A DNA stretch of 46,489 bases from Sporanaerobacter acetigenes DSM 13106 (GCF_900130025.1 NZ_FQXR01000017.1:1-46489); one strand, 5' to 3'. Shown: positions 37,611-46,304, numbered from the stretch's first letter. Notes: generated by a model not told the origin, from the letters alone. Translations and numbers: made by a program.

Positions 37611-39692
37611 ATGAGAAAGGAATATATAGAATATATAGCCGGACTTCCTATAAATATAGCTTTTGCCAATATCATGGAATATCCTATTCATTGGCATGAT
37701 TCCATAGAAATATTGTTTGTACTCAAAGGAACTATTGATTTGAAAATGGAAACAGAAATATATACTGTAGAAGAAAGAGAAATTGAAATTGTAAATTCAA
37801 ATGAAGTTCATAGCATAAAAAGCAAAGATAAAGACAATAGAGTTCTCATATTTAACATAGATCCAAATTTTTTTGAAAAATATTATGAAGATGCAAAGGA
37901 TGTGTTTTTTTATACAAATTCATCAATAGAGGGAATACAAGAAGAAGAAAATTATTATATTTTGAGAAAATATTTATCTATACTATTGTGTGAAATAGTA
38001 CAAAAACATGATGATTATGAAGATATTTTAGAAGAAAACCTTTTGGACATGATGTTTCATTTATTAAACAATTTCCATTATCTATTTTACGAAGAAGAAA
38101 GCTTAAGGGAAGATGAAGTTCAACTTGAAAGATATCATAGGATTGTCAAATACATAAGCAACAATTATATGAATAAAGTAAGTTTGCAAGATATAGCAAA
38201 AAAAGAATTTTTGAGTTCTCAATATCTTTCATATAAAATAAAGAATACCTTTGGGCGAAATTTTAATGACTTTTTAAATCTTATAAGGGTGGAGGAATCT
38301 ACAAAACTTCTTTTAGATACAGATAAAACCATATCGGAAATTTCAGAAGAAGTTGGTTTTTCTCATGTAAGATATTACAACAAGCATTTTAAGACCAATT
38401 ATAAACTTACTCCTATGCAGTATAGAAAAAAATACAAAATGGATAGCGAAAAATTGGAGAAGATGAAAAAGATTAACTTCTATGATTTAGAAGAGGCCCT
38501 TTCTATAGTCAGCCACTATCTAGAGGACTATGATAGATTTAACTATGAAAGTAAGACTATTAGATTGGACATTGATTTATCTGAAGAAGTAGAGCCTTGG
38601 GATATTGAGACAAATAATATAATAGATTTAGGTCAAGCTAAAAATTTGTTGAAAGAAGAAAATAAAAGACTTATAGAAGAAATTCAAGAAGACATAGGGT
38701 TTAAATATGCACTGTTGCATGATATATTCGAAGAATGCCTAGATGCATATTTGAAAGACAAATCAGGACTTATAAACTGGAGAGAAATTGAAAGAGGTAT
38801 TAGCTTTCTAATGAAAGAAGAGCTTGTTCCCATCATAGACATAGGAATGAAATATAGTGGTGAAGAAATGTCTTTTGTACTAGAAGAATTTTTTGATTAT
38901 TTTATGAATTTCTATGGAGAGGATATAGTTTGTAGTTGGAGATATTTTGTCCCATCAGACAATAGTGAAGAGTATATAAAAAAATTAGAAGAGGTTTTAG
39001 GTGAAAAATGGGGAAAAGATATGATCATAGAAAGTGGAGCCATCAAGACCTTTCGTGATTTCAATACTGTATATGATACTTCTTATATGATTCCATACAT
39101 AGTATATAATTTAATTGAGAAAGACAATTTGAACGTATTTAAGGCTATAGATGAAGTAAATTATAGGGTGAAAATGGACAATGAGATTTTTTTTGGAGAC
39201 AGTGGCCTTGTGACTAACAATTATATAAAAAAGTCTTCATATTATACATGCTTTTTATTGTCCCAATTAGGGAACAATTTAGTTTCTAAAGGAGAAGAAT
39301 ATATAGTCACGGAAAAAGATGGAGATTATCAAATATTGTTGTTTAGCCATAGTGAAAATTTAGATTTTATTCCTACTTATGAAGAAGCTTTTTTAAATAG
39401 AGGACTTAAAAATACTATAGAGAGAAAATTTTCAATAAATATAAAAAACATGGAAGATGATTATAAAATAATTAAATACTATATAAACAATAAATGGGGC
39501 TGTGCATATGACAAATGGAATTCTATAGGTAGACCAAAGAGAGTAGATGAAGAAGAATTGGAAATTTTAAAGGATTCTAGCAAACCTAAAATTTTGTTGT
39601 CTTATGGCAAAAAAAGTGCTGTACACAATATAGTAGCTACTGTTGAGGAATACGGTGGAACTTTGATAATATTAAAAAAAGTACACAAATAG
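37611..39692 (+). CDS. Large AraC family regulator with a C-terminal GH39-like barrel
   Basis: About 693 aa. N-terminal cupin (HWHDSIEILFVLKGTIDLKME, residues about 20-90), a linker, the two-HTH AraC DNA-binding domain around residues 180-280 (VSLQDIAKKEFLSSQYLSYKIK, ISEISEEVGFSHVRYYNKHFK), then some 400 residues that resemble the degenerate glycosyl-hydrolase-39-type region seen in large clostridial AraC proteins. I see no convincing pair of catalytic acids there, so it may be a sugar sensor. ATG 37611 is used (AAAGGAG before it); an ATG at 37575 is in the preceding terminator. The MATE gene 87 bp downstream is a candidate target. Confidence 0.82.
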   Translation: MRKEYIEYIAGLPINIAFANIMEYPIHWHDSIEILFVLKGTIDLKMETEIYTVEEREIEIVNSNEVHSIKSKDKDNRVLIFNIDPNFFEKYYEDAKDVFFYTNSSIEGIQEEENYYILRKYLSILLCEIVQKHDDYEDILEENLLDMMFHLLNNFHYLFYEEESLREDEVQLERYHRIVKYISNNYMNKVSLQDIAKKEFLSSQYLSYKIKNTFGRNFNDFLNLIRVEESTKLLLDTDKTISEISEEVGFSHVRYYNKHFKTNYKLTPMQYRKKYKMDSEKLEKMKKINFYDLEEALSIVSHYLEDYDRFNYESKTIRLDIDLSEEVEPWDIETNNIIDLGQAKNLLKEENKRLIEEIQEDIGFKYALLHDIFEECLDAYLKDKSGLINWREIERGISFLMKEELVPIIDIGMKYSGEEMSFVLEEFFDYFMNFYGEDIVCSWRYFVPSDNSEEYIKKLEEVLGEKWGKDMIIESGAIKTFRDFNTVYDTSYMIPYIVYNLIEKDNLNVFKAIDEVNYRVKMDNEIFFGDSGLVTNNYIKKSSYYTCFLLSQLGNNLVSKGEEYIVTEKDGDYQILLFSHSENLDFIPTYEEAFLNRGLKNTIERKFSINIKNMEDDYKIIKYYINNKWGCAYDKWNSIGRPKRVDEEELEILKDSSKPKILLSYGKKSAVHNIVATVEEYGGTLIILKKVHK

Positions 39693-39779
39693 CGAAAATA
39701 AAGAACTTTCTTATGAATTGGAAATTTTGTACATTTTGTATTAACCTAAATAAGTACCCCATATTAGGTATCTAAGTGA

Positions 39780-41273
39780 ATGAAACAGAAGCTAAAAAAT
39801 GTTAATATGATATATAGGTTCATATTGACAGGAGGTTTTTTTTATGGGGTAGACGACAGTATATTTGAGAAAGGTAATGTAGGAAAACTTTTGATGAAAT
39901 TTTCCATTCCAGCTATAATCTCCTTACTAGTATCTGAGCTGTACAATATGGTGGATACTGTTTTTGTAGGGAGAGTTATAGGTGGAAATGGGATAGGAGC
40001 ACTAGTAGTTGTGTTTCCAATTCAAAGAATAATAGTCGCTATAAGTATGATGATAGCTATAGGTTCTTCTACTGCAATTGCAAGAAGTAGCGGAGAAAAA
40101 GATTATAAAAATGTACAGAAAATCATAAAAAATTCTATTAGTTTGACTTTTTCTAGTATGATTCCTTTAACTATTTTAATCTTTATATTTAAAGATAGCA
40201 TATTGAAAAGTTTGGGAGCAAGTAATCAAATATTACCTTATGCTCATGAATATTTATCTATAATAGTTTTTGGAAGCATATTTCAATCTTTAACTATATC
40301 TATAGGATATATGATGATGGCCTTAGGAAATAGAAAGGTAGCATTACAAAGTACTATGACAGGAGCTATTTGCAATGCTATTGTAGATTTTATCTTTGTA
40401 GTACTTTTAGATTTTGGGGTAAAGGGTGCAGCTATTGCAACAGTTTTGTCTCAAATTGTTTCCTTTATATATGCCTACTATCATTTTGTAGAAGTAAAGA
40501 AGAAATTTAAACTATCCTTAGGATTTAAGTTTAATGCTGATATATGGAAAGGTATAACTACCGTTGGATTTTCTGCATTTATAGTTGAAGCAGAAGATGG
40601 AATACTTTTAGCAATACTAAACAATCTTCTTCTAAAACATGCAGGAGATATGGGAGTTATAGTTTTAGGTGTTATATCGAAACTATCTATGTTTATGTTT
40701 ATAAATATGCTTGGAATTAGCTCGGCTATGCAACCTATTGCAGCATATAATCTGGGGGCTGAAAACTATAAAAGACTTAAGGAAGTAGTGAGAAAAACAA
40801 TTATATATGCTTTACTTACTTCTCTAGGCCTTTGGGCTATAACAATGATATTTACACCTCAATTGATATCTATATTTGTAAAAGATAAAAACATTGTAAA
40901 AGAAGCTGTAAAAGCGTTTAGGATAATGGTGTCTGTACTGCCACTCATAAGTTTATATTATGTTTCTATATATTATTTTCAAGCTTTGGGGAAGGCAAAA
41001 AAATCTTTTACTGTATCTATACTTAGACAGATAATAATACTTTTGCCAGTATCCATACTGCTTATAGAGGTGTTTGATTTAGGAGCATTAGCTGTTTGGC
41101 TATCCTATCCTATAGCAGATTTTACATCAAGTGTGGTAGCTGTATTTCTTATGAGGAAAGAATCTAAGAAATTAGATAAGACCATTAGAAAAGCTGAATT
41201 AGAAGCTATTAGTGATAAAGAGTATGAAATGAATTCTTATGAAAAAAATCCAATACAAGATGATATGATATAA
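39780..41273 (+). CDS. MATE family efflux transporter (start region damaged or unusual)
   Basis: 497 aa as written, 12 membrane helices. MATE signatures: GKLLMKFSIPAIISLLVSELYNMVDTVFVGR and the second-half counterpart QPIAAYNLGAENYKRLKEV. It exports cationic compounds with Na+ or H+. The reading frame is open from ATG 39780, but this adds about 21 atypical residues and has a poor ribosome binding site. A perfect AGGAGG-T8-ATG stands at 39844, out of frame: it reads ATG GGG TAG. One more G there would give MGVDDSIFEKGNVGKLL, a normal MATE N-terminus. A one-base loss (sequencing or real) is therefore suspected. Confidence 0.85.
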   Translation: MKQKLKNVNMIYRFILTGGFFYGVDDSIFEKGNVGKLLMKFSIPAIISLLVSELYNMVDTVFVGRVIGGNGIGALVVVFPIQRIIVAISMMIAIGSSTAIARSSGEKDYKNVQKIIKNSISLTFSSMIPLTILIFIFKDSILKSLGASNQILPYAHEYLSIIVFGSIFQSLTISIGYMMMALGNRKVALQSTMTGAICNAIVDFIFVVLLDFGVKGAAIATVLSQIVSFIYAYYHFVEVKKKFKLSLGFKFNADIWKGITTVGFSAFIVEAEDGILLAILNNLLLKHAGDMGVIVLGVISKLSMFMFINMLGISSAMQPIAAYNLGAENYKRLKEVVRKTIIYALLTSLGLWAITMIFTPQLISIFVKDKNIVKEAVKAFRIMVSVLPLISLYYVSIYYFQALGKAKKSFTVSILRQIIILLPVSILLIEVFDLGALAVWLSYPIADFTSSVVAVFLMRKESKKLDKTIRKAELEAISDKEYEMNSYEKNPIQDDMI

Positions 41274-41275
41274 AA

Positions 41276-41301
41276 TGTCCTAAATTTGGGACAGTTTTTT
41301 T
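41276..41301 (+). terminator. Terminator of the MATE gene
   Basis: Seven-pair stem TGTCCTA/TGGGACA (one G-U), loop AATT, then G and seven T. Confidence 0.75.
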
Positions 41302-41312
41302 ATACTTTTTAC

Positions 41313-41341
41313 TTGCAAAAGTGTAATGAAGATGCTACTAT
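41313..41341 (+). promoter_or_regulatory. Promoter of the ECF S component gene
   Basis: TTGCAA (41313-41318), 17-bp spacer, TACTAT (41336-41341). The leader of about 65 bases is too short for most known vitamin riboswitches, and none is recognised. Confidence 0.6.
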
Positions 41342-41413
41342 AGATATGGATACAGTTTAAAGGAAAAAGAAAATCGTACCCATACAATACATACGGTAAA
41401 GGAGCTGATAGCT

Positions 41414-41911
41414 ATGAAAGATGAAAAATTGAAACTAATGACAAGGTATGCTGTCATGATCGCCCTTACTACAGTCATGACTATGGTAGTGCATATACCT
41501 ACACCAGCTACAAAGGGATATTTGAATCTTGGAGATATGGTAGTATTTTTAGCTGCAATTATATTTGGGAAAAGCGGTGGATTTGTTGTAGGAGGATTGG
41601 GTTCAGCCCTTGCAGATATACTTTTAGGATATACTCATTATTCACCTATTACCTTTGTAGTAAAGGGTCTTGAAGGTTTCTTTGCAGGAGCACTTTTAGA
41701 AACTAAAATAGGTCAAAAGGCACCTATCGTACCAACTGCTATTGGAGGAGTATGGATGGCCTTTGGATATTATATAGCAGAGATATTTATGTATGGAAGA
41801 GAAGCAGCTTTAGCTGGTGTACCAGGAAATATTGTACAAGGCCTACTTGGAGCAGTAGTAGCAGTAGTTTTGAGTGTAGCACTTAAAAAAACAAAAGTTT
41901 TTAATTCATAA
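41414..41911 (+). CDS. ECF transporter S component, substrate unknown
   Basis: 165 aa, five to six membrane helices: RYAVMIALTTVMTMVVHIP, GYLNLGDMVVFLAAIIFGKSGGFVVGGLGSALADILLG, SPITFVVKGLEGFFAGALL, AFGYYIAEIFMYG, NIVQGLLGAVVAVVLSVAL. The NLGDMVVFLAAIIFGKSGG segment and ALADILLGY fit the riboflavin/HMP/pantothenate-type S-component family (ECF-ribofla_trS-like). The vitamin cannot be told from the sequence. AAGGAG precedes ATG. It is an orphan S component without the ATPase/T genes here. Confidence 0.85.
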   Translation: MKDEKLKLMTRYAVMIALTTVMTMVVHIPTPATKGYLNLGDMVVFLAAIIFGKSGGFVVGGLGSALADILLGYTHYSPITFVVKGLEGFFAGALLETKIGQKAPIVPTAIGGVWMAFGYYIAEIFMYGREAALAGVPGNIVQGLLGAVVAVVLSVALKKTKVFNS

Positions 41912-41941
41912 AAAGACCTTGGGTTTAACCCAAGGTCTTTT
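41911..41941. terminator. Bidirectional terminator
   Basis: AAAAGACCTTGGG (41911-41923), loop TTTAA, CCCAAGGTCTTTT (41929-41941). T tails on both strands; it serves the ECF gene and the convergent aminopeptidase gene. Confidence 0.85.
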
Positions 41942-41949
41942 ACAATTAC

Positions 41950-43185
41950 TTAAAAAGCCCAGTTGCCGTTTTTAAATACTTGGAACTTTTCTTTACTTTC
42001 AGTTTCTCCAACTATATCTAAATCCTTTGCTCCTACCATGAAATCTACATGGACAAGAGATGTGTTTACACCATGAGCTTCTTTTTCTTTTTCATTCATA
42101 TCATTTCCACCTTCGATACAAGTTGGATAAGCCATACCAAAAGCAAGATGACAAGAAGCATTTTCATCAAATAGTGTATTGTAGAATAATATATTTGAAT
42201 TGGATATTGGAGAATCATATGGAACCAATGCAACTTCTCCTAAATAACGAGATCCTTCATCAGTATCCAATAGATGTTTCAATGTTTCATATCCTTTTTC
42301 CGCTTCAAAATCTACTACTTTTCCATCTTTAAAAGTCAATTTAAAATTGTCTATTAGGTTTCCACCATAGTTAAGTGGTTTAGTACTCACAACTAATCCG
42401 TTGATTCCAGTTTTTTTAGGCATAGTGAAAACTTCTTCAGTAGGCATATTTGCGACAAAGTATACACCGCCAGTAGTATTTTCTCCACCACCAGCCCATA
42501 TATGTCCCTTAGGCAATTCTATAGTTAAATCTGTTCCATTGGAAGAAGTGTAATGAAGAGTTTTAAATTTCTTCTCATTTAAGAATTTAACTTTTTCATT
42601 TACATTCTCTAAATGTTCTTCCCAAGCTTTCACAGGGTCTTCTTTATCTATTCTTACAGTTTTAAATATAGCTTCCCACAATTTTTCTATAGCATCATCT
42701 TCTGATACATCTGGGAATACTTTAGTAGCCCAGTCTTTAGTAGGTATTGAGATTACGCACCAAGAATTTTTGTTTCCCATAGTATATTCTCTAAATTTCT
42801 TCATGGCTGTAGAACTTGACTTGTTGCTTGCAGCAATCTTTTCAGGATCTACATCCTTTAGAAGTTCTGGATTTGATGCTGCAATAGATAAAAATCCAGC
42901 TCCTTCTTCAGCCATTTGTGCAAAACCATCTGCTTTCCATTTTGGAAACTTTTCAAATACTTCCATAGGCGCATTTATGTATTTCATAAGTAGCAATTCT
43001 TCATCGTGCCATTCTACATATACATCACTTGCACCTTCTTCATAAGCACATTTTGCTACAAGCCTGACAAAGTCAGCACATTCAATAGGAGAGTTCACTA
43101 CAAGCTTTTGACCTTTTTGAATATTGATTCCTACCTTTACTGCAAGGCGTGCATAATTTTCTAACATAGTATTAAAATTGTTCAT
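41950..43185 (-). CDS. M29 family metalloaminopeptidase
   Basis: 411 aa. AmpS/PepS/AmpT-type thermophilic aminopeptidase family: YARLAVKVGINIQKGQKLVVNSP at the N-terminus, GHIWAGG in the middle, VALVPYDSPISNSNILFYNTLFDENASCHLAFG, and the C-terminal HVDFMVGAKDLDIVG that supplies metal ligands. It removes N-terminal amino acids from peptides in the cytoplasm, fitting amino-acid fermentation. It has its own terminator and a possible cre-like site upstream. Confidence 0.92.
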   Translation of the reverse strand: MNNFNTMLENYARLAVKVGINIQKGQKLVVNSPIECADFVRLVAKCAYEEGASDVYVEWHDEELLLMKYINAPMEVFEKFPKWKADGFAQMAEEGAGFLSIAASNPELLKDVDPEKIAASNKSSSTAMKKFREYTMGNKNSWCVISIPTKDWATKVFPDVSEDDAIEKLWEAIFKTVRIDKEDPVKAWEEHLENVNEKVKFLNEKKFKTLHYTSSNGTDLTIELPKGHIWAGGGENTTGGVYFVANMPTEEVFTMPKKTGINGLVVSTKPLNYGGNLIDNFKLTFKDGKVVDFEAEKGYETLKHLLDTDEGSRYLGEVALVPYDSPISNSNILFYNTLFDENASCHLAFGMAYPTCIEGGNDMNEKEKEAHGVNTSLVHVDFMVGAKDLDIVGETESKEKFQVFKNGNWAF

Positions 43186-43241
43186 TCAAATCCCCCCAAT
43201 AAAATTATCGACAATTATAGTTTATATTAAAAAGCAGCAAT

Positions 43242-43255
43242 TGTAAACGTTTTCT
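43242..43255 (-). promoter_or_regulatory. Possible catabolite-response (cre-like) site upstream of the aminopeptidase
   Basis: TGTAAACGTTTTCT on the plus strand matches 13 of 14 positions of the TGWNANCGNTNWCA cre pattern. It lies 57 bp upstream of the aminopeptidase ATG. One such match could occur by chance in AT-rich DNA. Confidence 0.3.
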
Positions 43256-43270
43256 AAATATTTAATATTC

Positions 43271-43300
43271 TTGTGACTATTTATGAAAAAATGATAATAT
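43271..43300 (+). promoter_or_regulatory. Promoter of the nuclease-helicase gene
   Basis: TTGTGA (43271-43276), 18-bp spacer, TGA-TAATAT (extended -10, 43295-43300). Confidence 0.5.
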
Positions 43301-43332
43301 ATCATTAGAACAGAAATAAGGAGAAACTTGAT

Positions 43333-45666
43333 ATGAAAAAGGAAATAAAAGTATCTGTAAGAAATTTAGTTGAATTTGTTCTTCGCTCTGGGGACTTAGA
43401 TACTAGCTTTATGGGTTCAAGCAGAGCAGTTGAAGGTACAAGAGCTCATACAAAAATTCAAAATTCTTATGGAGATGAATACAACAAAGAAGTCACATTA
43501 AAACAGTCCTTTCAATATGAAGATTTCAATATAACAGTAGAAGGAAGAGCTGATGGAATATTTAAAGAAAATGAGAAGACAGTTATAGATGAAATAAAAA
43601 CTACTACTACAGCTTTAGATTCCATAGATGAAGACTACAATGAAATGCACTGGGCTCAAGGAAAATGCTATGCCTATATATACGGGAAATTAAATCATTT
43701 AGATGATTTAGACGTAAATCTCACATATTATCATTTGGATACAGAAGAGATGAAAAAATTCAGAAGAAGTTTTTTCATAGAAGAATTGGAAAGTTTCTTC
43801 TATTTCCTTATAGATAGATACTTGAAATGGATACGTTTGACTCTAGATTGGACCAATACAAGGGATGATTCTATTAGAAAACTAAATTTTCCCTATGATG
43901 TCTATAGGAAAGGACAAAGGGAACTAGCAGTAGCAACTTACAATACTATACTGGACGAAAAAAATCTATTTGTGCAGGCTCCTACAGGAATAGGAAAGAC
44001 TATATCCACTCTTTTTCCTTCAATCAAATCATTAGGAGAAGGAATTGGGTACAAAATATTCTATCTTACAGCTAAAACCATAACTAGACAGGTAGCTCTA
44101 GATTCAATAGAAAATATGAAATCCAAGGGACTCAGAATAAAGACTATAGTTCTTACAGCAAAAGAAAAAATATGTTTAAATGATGAAGTAAACTGTGATC
44201 CAAATTGTTGTTCTTATGCCAAAGGGCACTACGATAGAGTAAATGAAGCTATAATGGAGATACTGGAAAACAAAGATATCATCACTAGAGAATTGGTGGA
44301 ATACTATGCAAAAATGTACAATGTATGTCCCTTTGAATTGTCTCTGGATTTATGTATTTTTGCAGATTGCATAATATGTGACTACAATTATGTATTTGAT
44401 CCTATGGTTTCTCTAAAAAGATTTTTTCAAGAGGAAAGGGAAGATTTCATATTTCTAGTGGATGAAGCTCACAATTTAGTAGACAGGGCCAGAGATATGT
44501 ACTCTATAGAAATATATAAAAAACCTTTTTTAGAATACAAAAAATATTTCAAAGAAAGTGAACGTGGGCTTTCCAAAGCTTTTGGGAAAATTAACAGTTT
44601 CATGCTGGGGACTAAAAAATGGTACAATGATGAAAACTATTTTGTACGAAAAGAAGGAATAGATGAAATAATTTTGTTGATAGAGAGGCTTATGAAGAAA
44701 CTGGAGCCTTGGCTTTTGGAGAACAAAGAAGATGAAAAATATAAAGAAATACTAGATGTATATTTTAGTCTCGTAGGATTTGTGAAGATATGGGATATAT
44801 ATGATGAAAAATTTATAACCTATGGAGAAAAAGTAGATGAGGATATAAAATTGAAACTTTTTTGCTTAGATCCATCCCATCTATTGAGTGAGACTTTAAA
44901 AAAAGGGAGAAGTGCTGTATTTTTTTCGGCAACCCTCACTCCTCTGGAATATTTTAAAGAAATATTGGGTGGTGCCGAAGAAGATTATACAATGAAAATA
45001 CCTTCACCTTTTGATGAGAAAAATTTGTCTTTATCCATAGCCGAACATATATCTACTAGATACAAAGATAGGGGAAATAGCTATTTAGATATAGCTAAAT
45101 ATATAGAAACTGTTGCAGAAGGTAAAAAAGGAAATTATTTTGTGTTTTTTCCTTCCTATGTATATATGGAAAAGGTCTATGAAATATTCAAAGAAAGAAA
45201 TGAAAATATAAATACAATCATTCAGAGCTCATCCATGGAGGAAAGTGAAAAGGAAGATTTTTTGAAAGAATTTCAAGATGACAATAAAACTAGAGTAGCC
45301 TTTGCTGTACTTGGAGGAATATTTTCAGAGGGAATAGATTTGACAGGAGATAAACTCATAGGAGCTATAATTGTAGGTGTAGGTCTTCCTCAAATATGTC
45401 TTGAGAGAAACATAATTAGAAACTATTTTGATGAAAAAAACAAACTGGGATATGAATATGCATATATGTACCCAGGAATGAACAAAGTACTTCAGGCTGC
45501 AGGCAGAGTCATAAGAACAGAAAAAGATAAAGGAGTTGTCCTACTCATAGATGATAGATTTACTACCTATAAATACAAAAAATTATTTCCTAAGGAATGG
45601 ATGATCTATAAAAAAGCAAGGAATTTGGAAAATCTAAAGAGACGAATAGAAGAGTTTTGGGAATAG
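43333..45666 (+). CDS. RecB-type nuclease fused to a DinG/XPD-like Fe-S helicase
   Basis: 777 aa. Residues 1-160 form a PD-(D/E)XK nuclease of the RecB/Cas4 type with the full motif set: His39, Asp74 in GRADGIF, Glu87-Ile-Lys89 in DEIKTT, and Gln109xxxTyr113. The helicase follows: Walker A APTGIGKT (about 216-223), DEAH box LVDEAHNLV, cysteine-rich Fe-S region between them (KICLN, NCDPNCC, NVCPFEL, LCIFADCIICDYNY), SATLTP, and motif VI QAAGRVIRTEKDKG. It would unwind 5'-3' and cut DNA, probably in repair or replication. Similar fusions are known in Clostridia. It is near the CRISPR locus, but I treat it as a chromosomal repair protein. Confidence 0.88.
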   Translation: MKKEIKVSVRNLVEFVLRSGDLDTSFMGSSRAVEGTRAHTKIQNSYGDEYNKEVTLKQSFQYEDFNITVEGRADGIFKENEKTVIDEIKTTTTALDSIDEDYNEMHWAQGKCYAYIYGKLNHLDDLDVNLTYYHLDTEEMKKFRRSFFIEELESFFYFLIDRYLKWIRLTLDWTNTRDDSIRKLNFPYDVYRKGQRELAVATYNTILDEKNLFVQAPTGIGKTISTLFPSIKSLGEGIGYKIFYLTAKTITRQVALDSIENMKSKGLRIKTIVLTAKEKICLNDEVNCDPNCCSYAKGHYDRVNEAIMEILENKDIITRELVEYYAKMYNVCPFELSLDLCIFADCIICDYNYVFDPMVSLKRFFQEEREDFIFLVDEAHNLVDRARDMYSIEIYKKPFLEYKKYFKESERGLSKAFGKINSFMLGTKKWYNDENYFVRKEGIDEIILLIERLMKKLEPWLLENKEDEKYKEILDVYFSLVGFVKIWDIYDEKFITYGEKVDEDIKLKLFCLDPSHLLSETLKKGRSAVFFSATLTPLEYFKEILGGAEEDYTMKIPSPFDEKNLSLSIAEHISTRYKDRGNSYLDIAKYIETVAEGKKGNYFVFFPSYVYMEKVYEIFKERNENINTIIQSSSMEESEKEDFLKEFQDDNKTRVAFAVLGGIFSEGIDLTGDKLIGAIIVGVGLPQICLERNIIRNYFDEKNKLGYEYAYMYPGMNKVLQAAGRVIRTEKDKGVVLLIDDRFTTYKYKKLFPKEWMIYKKARNLENLKRRIEEFWE

Positions 45667-45674
45667 AACTGAAC

Positions 45675-45704
45675 TTGAAATCTTAAGGCTGCATATAATA
45701 TAAT
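45675..45704 (+). promoter_or_regulatory. Promoter of the small membrane protein gene
   Basis: TTGAAA (45675-45680), 18-bp spacer, TATAAT (45699-45704). Confidence 0.6.
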
Positions 45705-45729
45705 GTAAACAAAATGAAAGGGGGATATT

Positions 45730-45996
45730 ATGGAACCGAACAATAGAAACTATTATGATGAAACTAGGGATTATGACGATGTTATGAGTGTAAAAGATTG
45801 GTTCACTACAGAACTTATATTGGCTATACCTATTGTCAACATAGTCATGCTCTTTGTTTGGGGCTTTGGTGGGAATGTAAATGAAAACAAGAAGAACTAT
45901 TGCAGAGCATCTCTTATAATTGGAGTTATAGCATTGGTATTGTACATAATTATTTCTCTAGTCACAGGAGAACCAGTGGATCTGTATTGGCGATAG
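45730..45996 (+). CDS. Small membrane protein of unknown function
   Basis: 88 aa. Acidic, Tyr/Asn-rich N-terminus, then two hydrophobic helices (ELILAIPIVNIVMLFVWGFG and ASLIIGVIALVLYIIISLV) separated by a short polar loop. The segment resembles small two-helix membrane proteins common in Firmicutes; no function is known to me. AAAGGGGG precedes ATG. The gene ends 11 bp before the apparent cas2 remnant, with no terminator between. Confidence 0.7.
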   Translation: MEPNNRNYYDETRDYDDVMSVKDWFTTELILAIPIVNIVMLFVWGFGGNVNENKKNYCRASLIIGVIALVLYIIISLVTGEPVDLYWR

Positions 45997-46007
45997 GGGG
46001 ATATATA

Positions 46008-46127
46008 AAAAAGGAAGGCGAAATATCAGAATCAAATTTGACGAAATTGAAGGTAGAACTAAGAAGAATAATTGATTATGACCAAGCCTTTATTATTATT
46101 TATAGTTTTAGAACAACTAAGTATTAA
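46008..46127 (+). pseudogene. cas2: Apparent C-terminal remnant of cas2
   Basis: The frame ending at TAA 46125-46127 reads EGEISESNLTKLKVELRRII, then DYDQAFIIIYSFRTTKY. It resembles the second half of type I-B Cas2 proteins (pattern SVFEGEI(T/S)..KL..LK.EL..II......IIY.FRT.KY). The N-terminal half with the VYDI catalytic strand is absent; the upstream bases belong to another frame. The usual last residues (about 10-15) also seem lost at the stop. It has no start codon or ribosome binding site of its own. The position, directly before a CRISPR leader, is where cas2 normally ends. Identification rests on remembered family patterns, not on a search. Confidence 0.55.
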
Positions 46128-46134
46128 TTGTTAG

Positions 46135-46199
46135 AAATAATTTGTCGTCGACCTATAATGGTGCAAAAACCCCTGAAGATCGACGACAAATTATTTTTT
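46135..46199 (+). promoter_or_regulatory. 17-bp inverted repeat between cas2 remnant and CRISPR leader
   Basis: AAATAATTTGTCGTCGA (46135-46151) and its exact complement at 46180-46196 enclose a 28-base loop containing TGCAAAAACCCCTGAAGA. A T-run follows, so it can act as a terminator of the former cas operon. A GTCGTCGA...TCGACGAC element after cas2 seems to me a feature of clostridial CRISPR leaders, but I could not check it. Confidence 0.6.
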
Positions 46200-46275
46200 G
46201 CCTAAATTGAATAATCCCAATAGTTATAAGAAAAAATACTAAATTTATGTAACAAATAAGGCTATTTTTATTACA

Positions 46276-46304
46276 TTGACAAAAATGAGAGAATATAGTA
46301 ATAT
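46276..46304 (+). promoter_or_regulatory. CRISPR leader promoter
   Basis: TTGACA (46276-46281), 17-bp spacer, TAATAT (46299-46304). TSS near 46311, nine bases before the first repeat. It lies in the AT-rich leader (46200-46319). Confidence 0.75.

Noticed and set aside
41342-41413. Riboswitch upstream of the ECF S component
   Set aside because: The leader is about 65 bases, with no terminator and no match to riboswitch cores that I know (preQ1, TPP, FMN, THF).
43333-45666. DinG-like helicase as part of a type IV CRISPR system
   Set aside because: The RecB-type N-terminus and the length fit chromosomal nuclease-helicase fusions; no other type IV genes are present, and the repeat is type I-B-like.
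45900-46127. 75-codon open frame starting within the small membrane protein gene
   Set aside because: The first half is only a shadow of the membrane protein gene; only its last 35-40 codons look like Cas2, so it is listed as a remnant, not as a gene.
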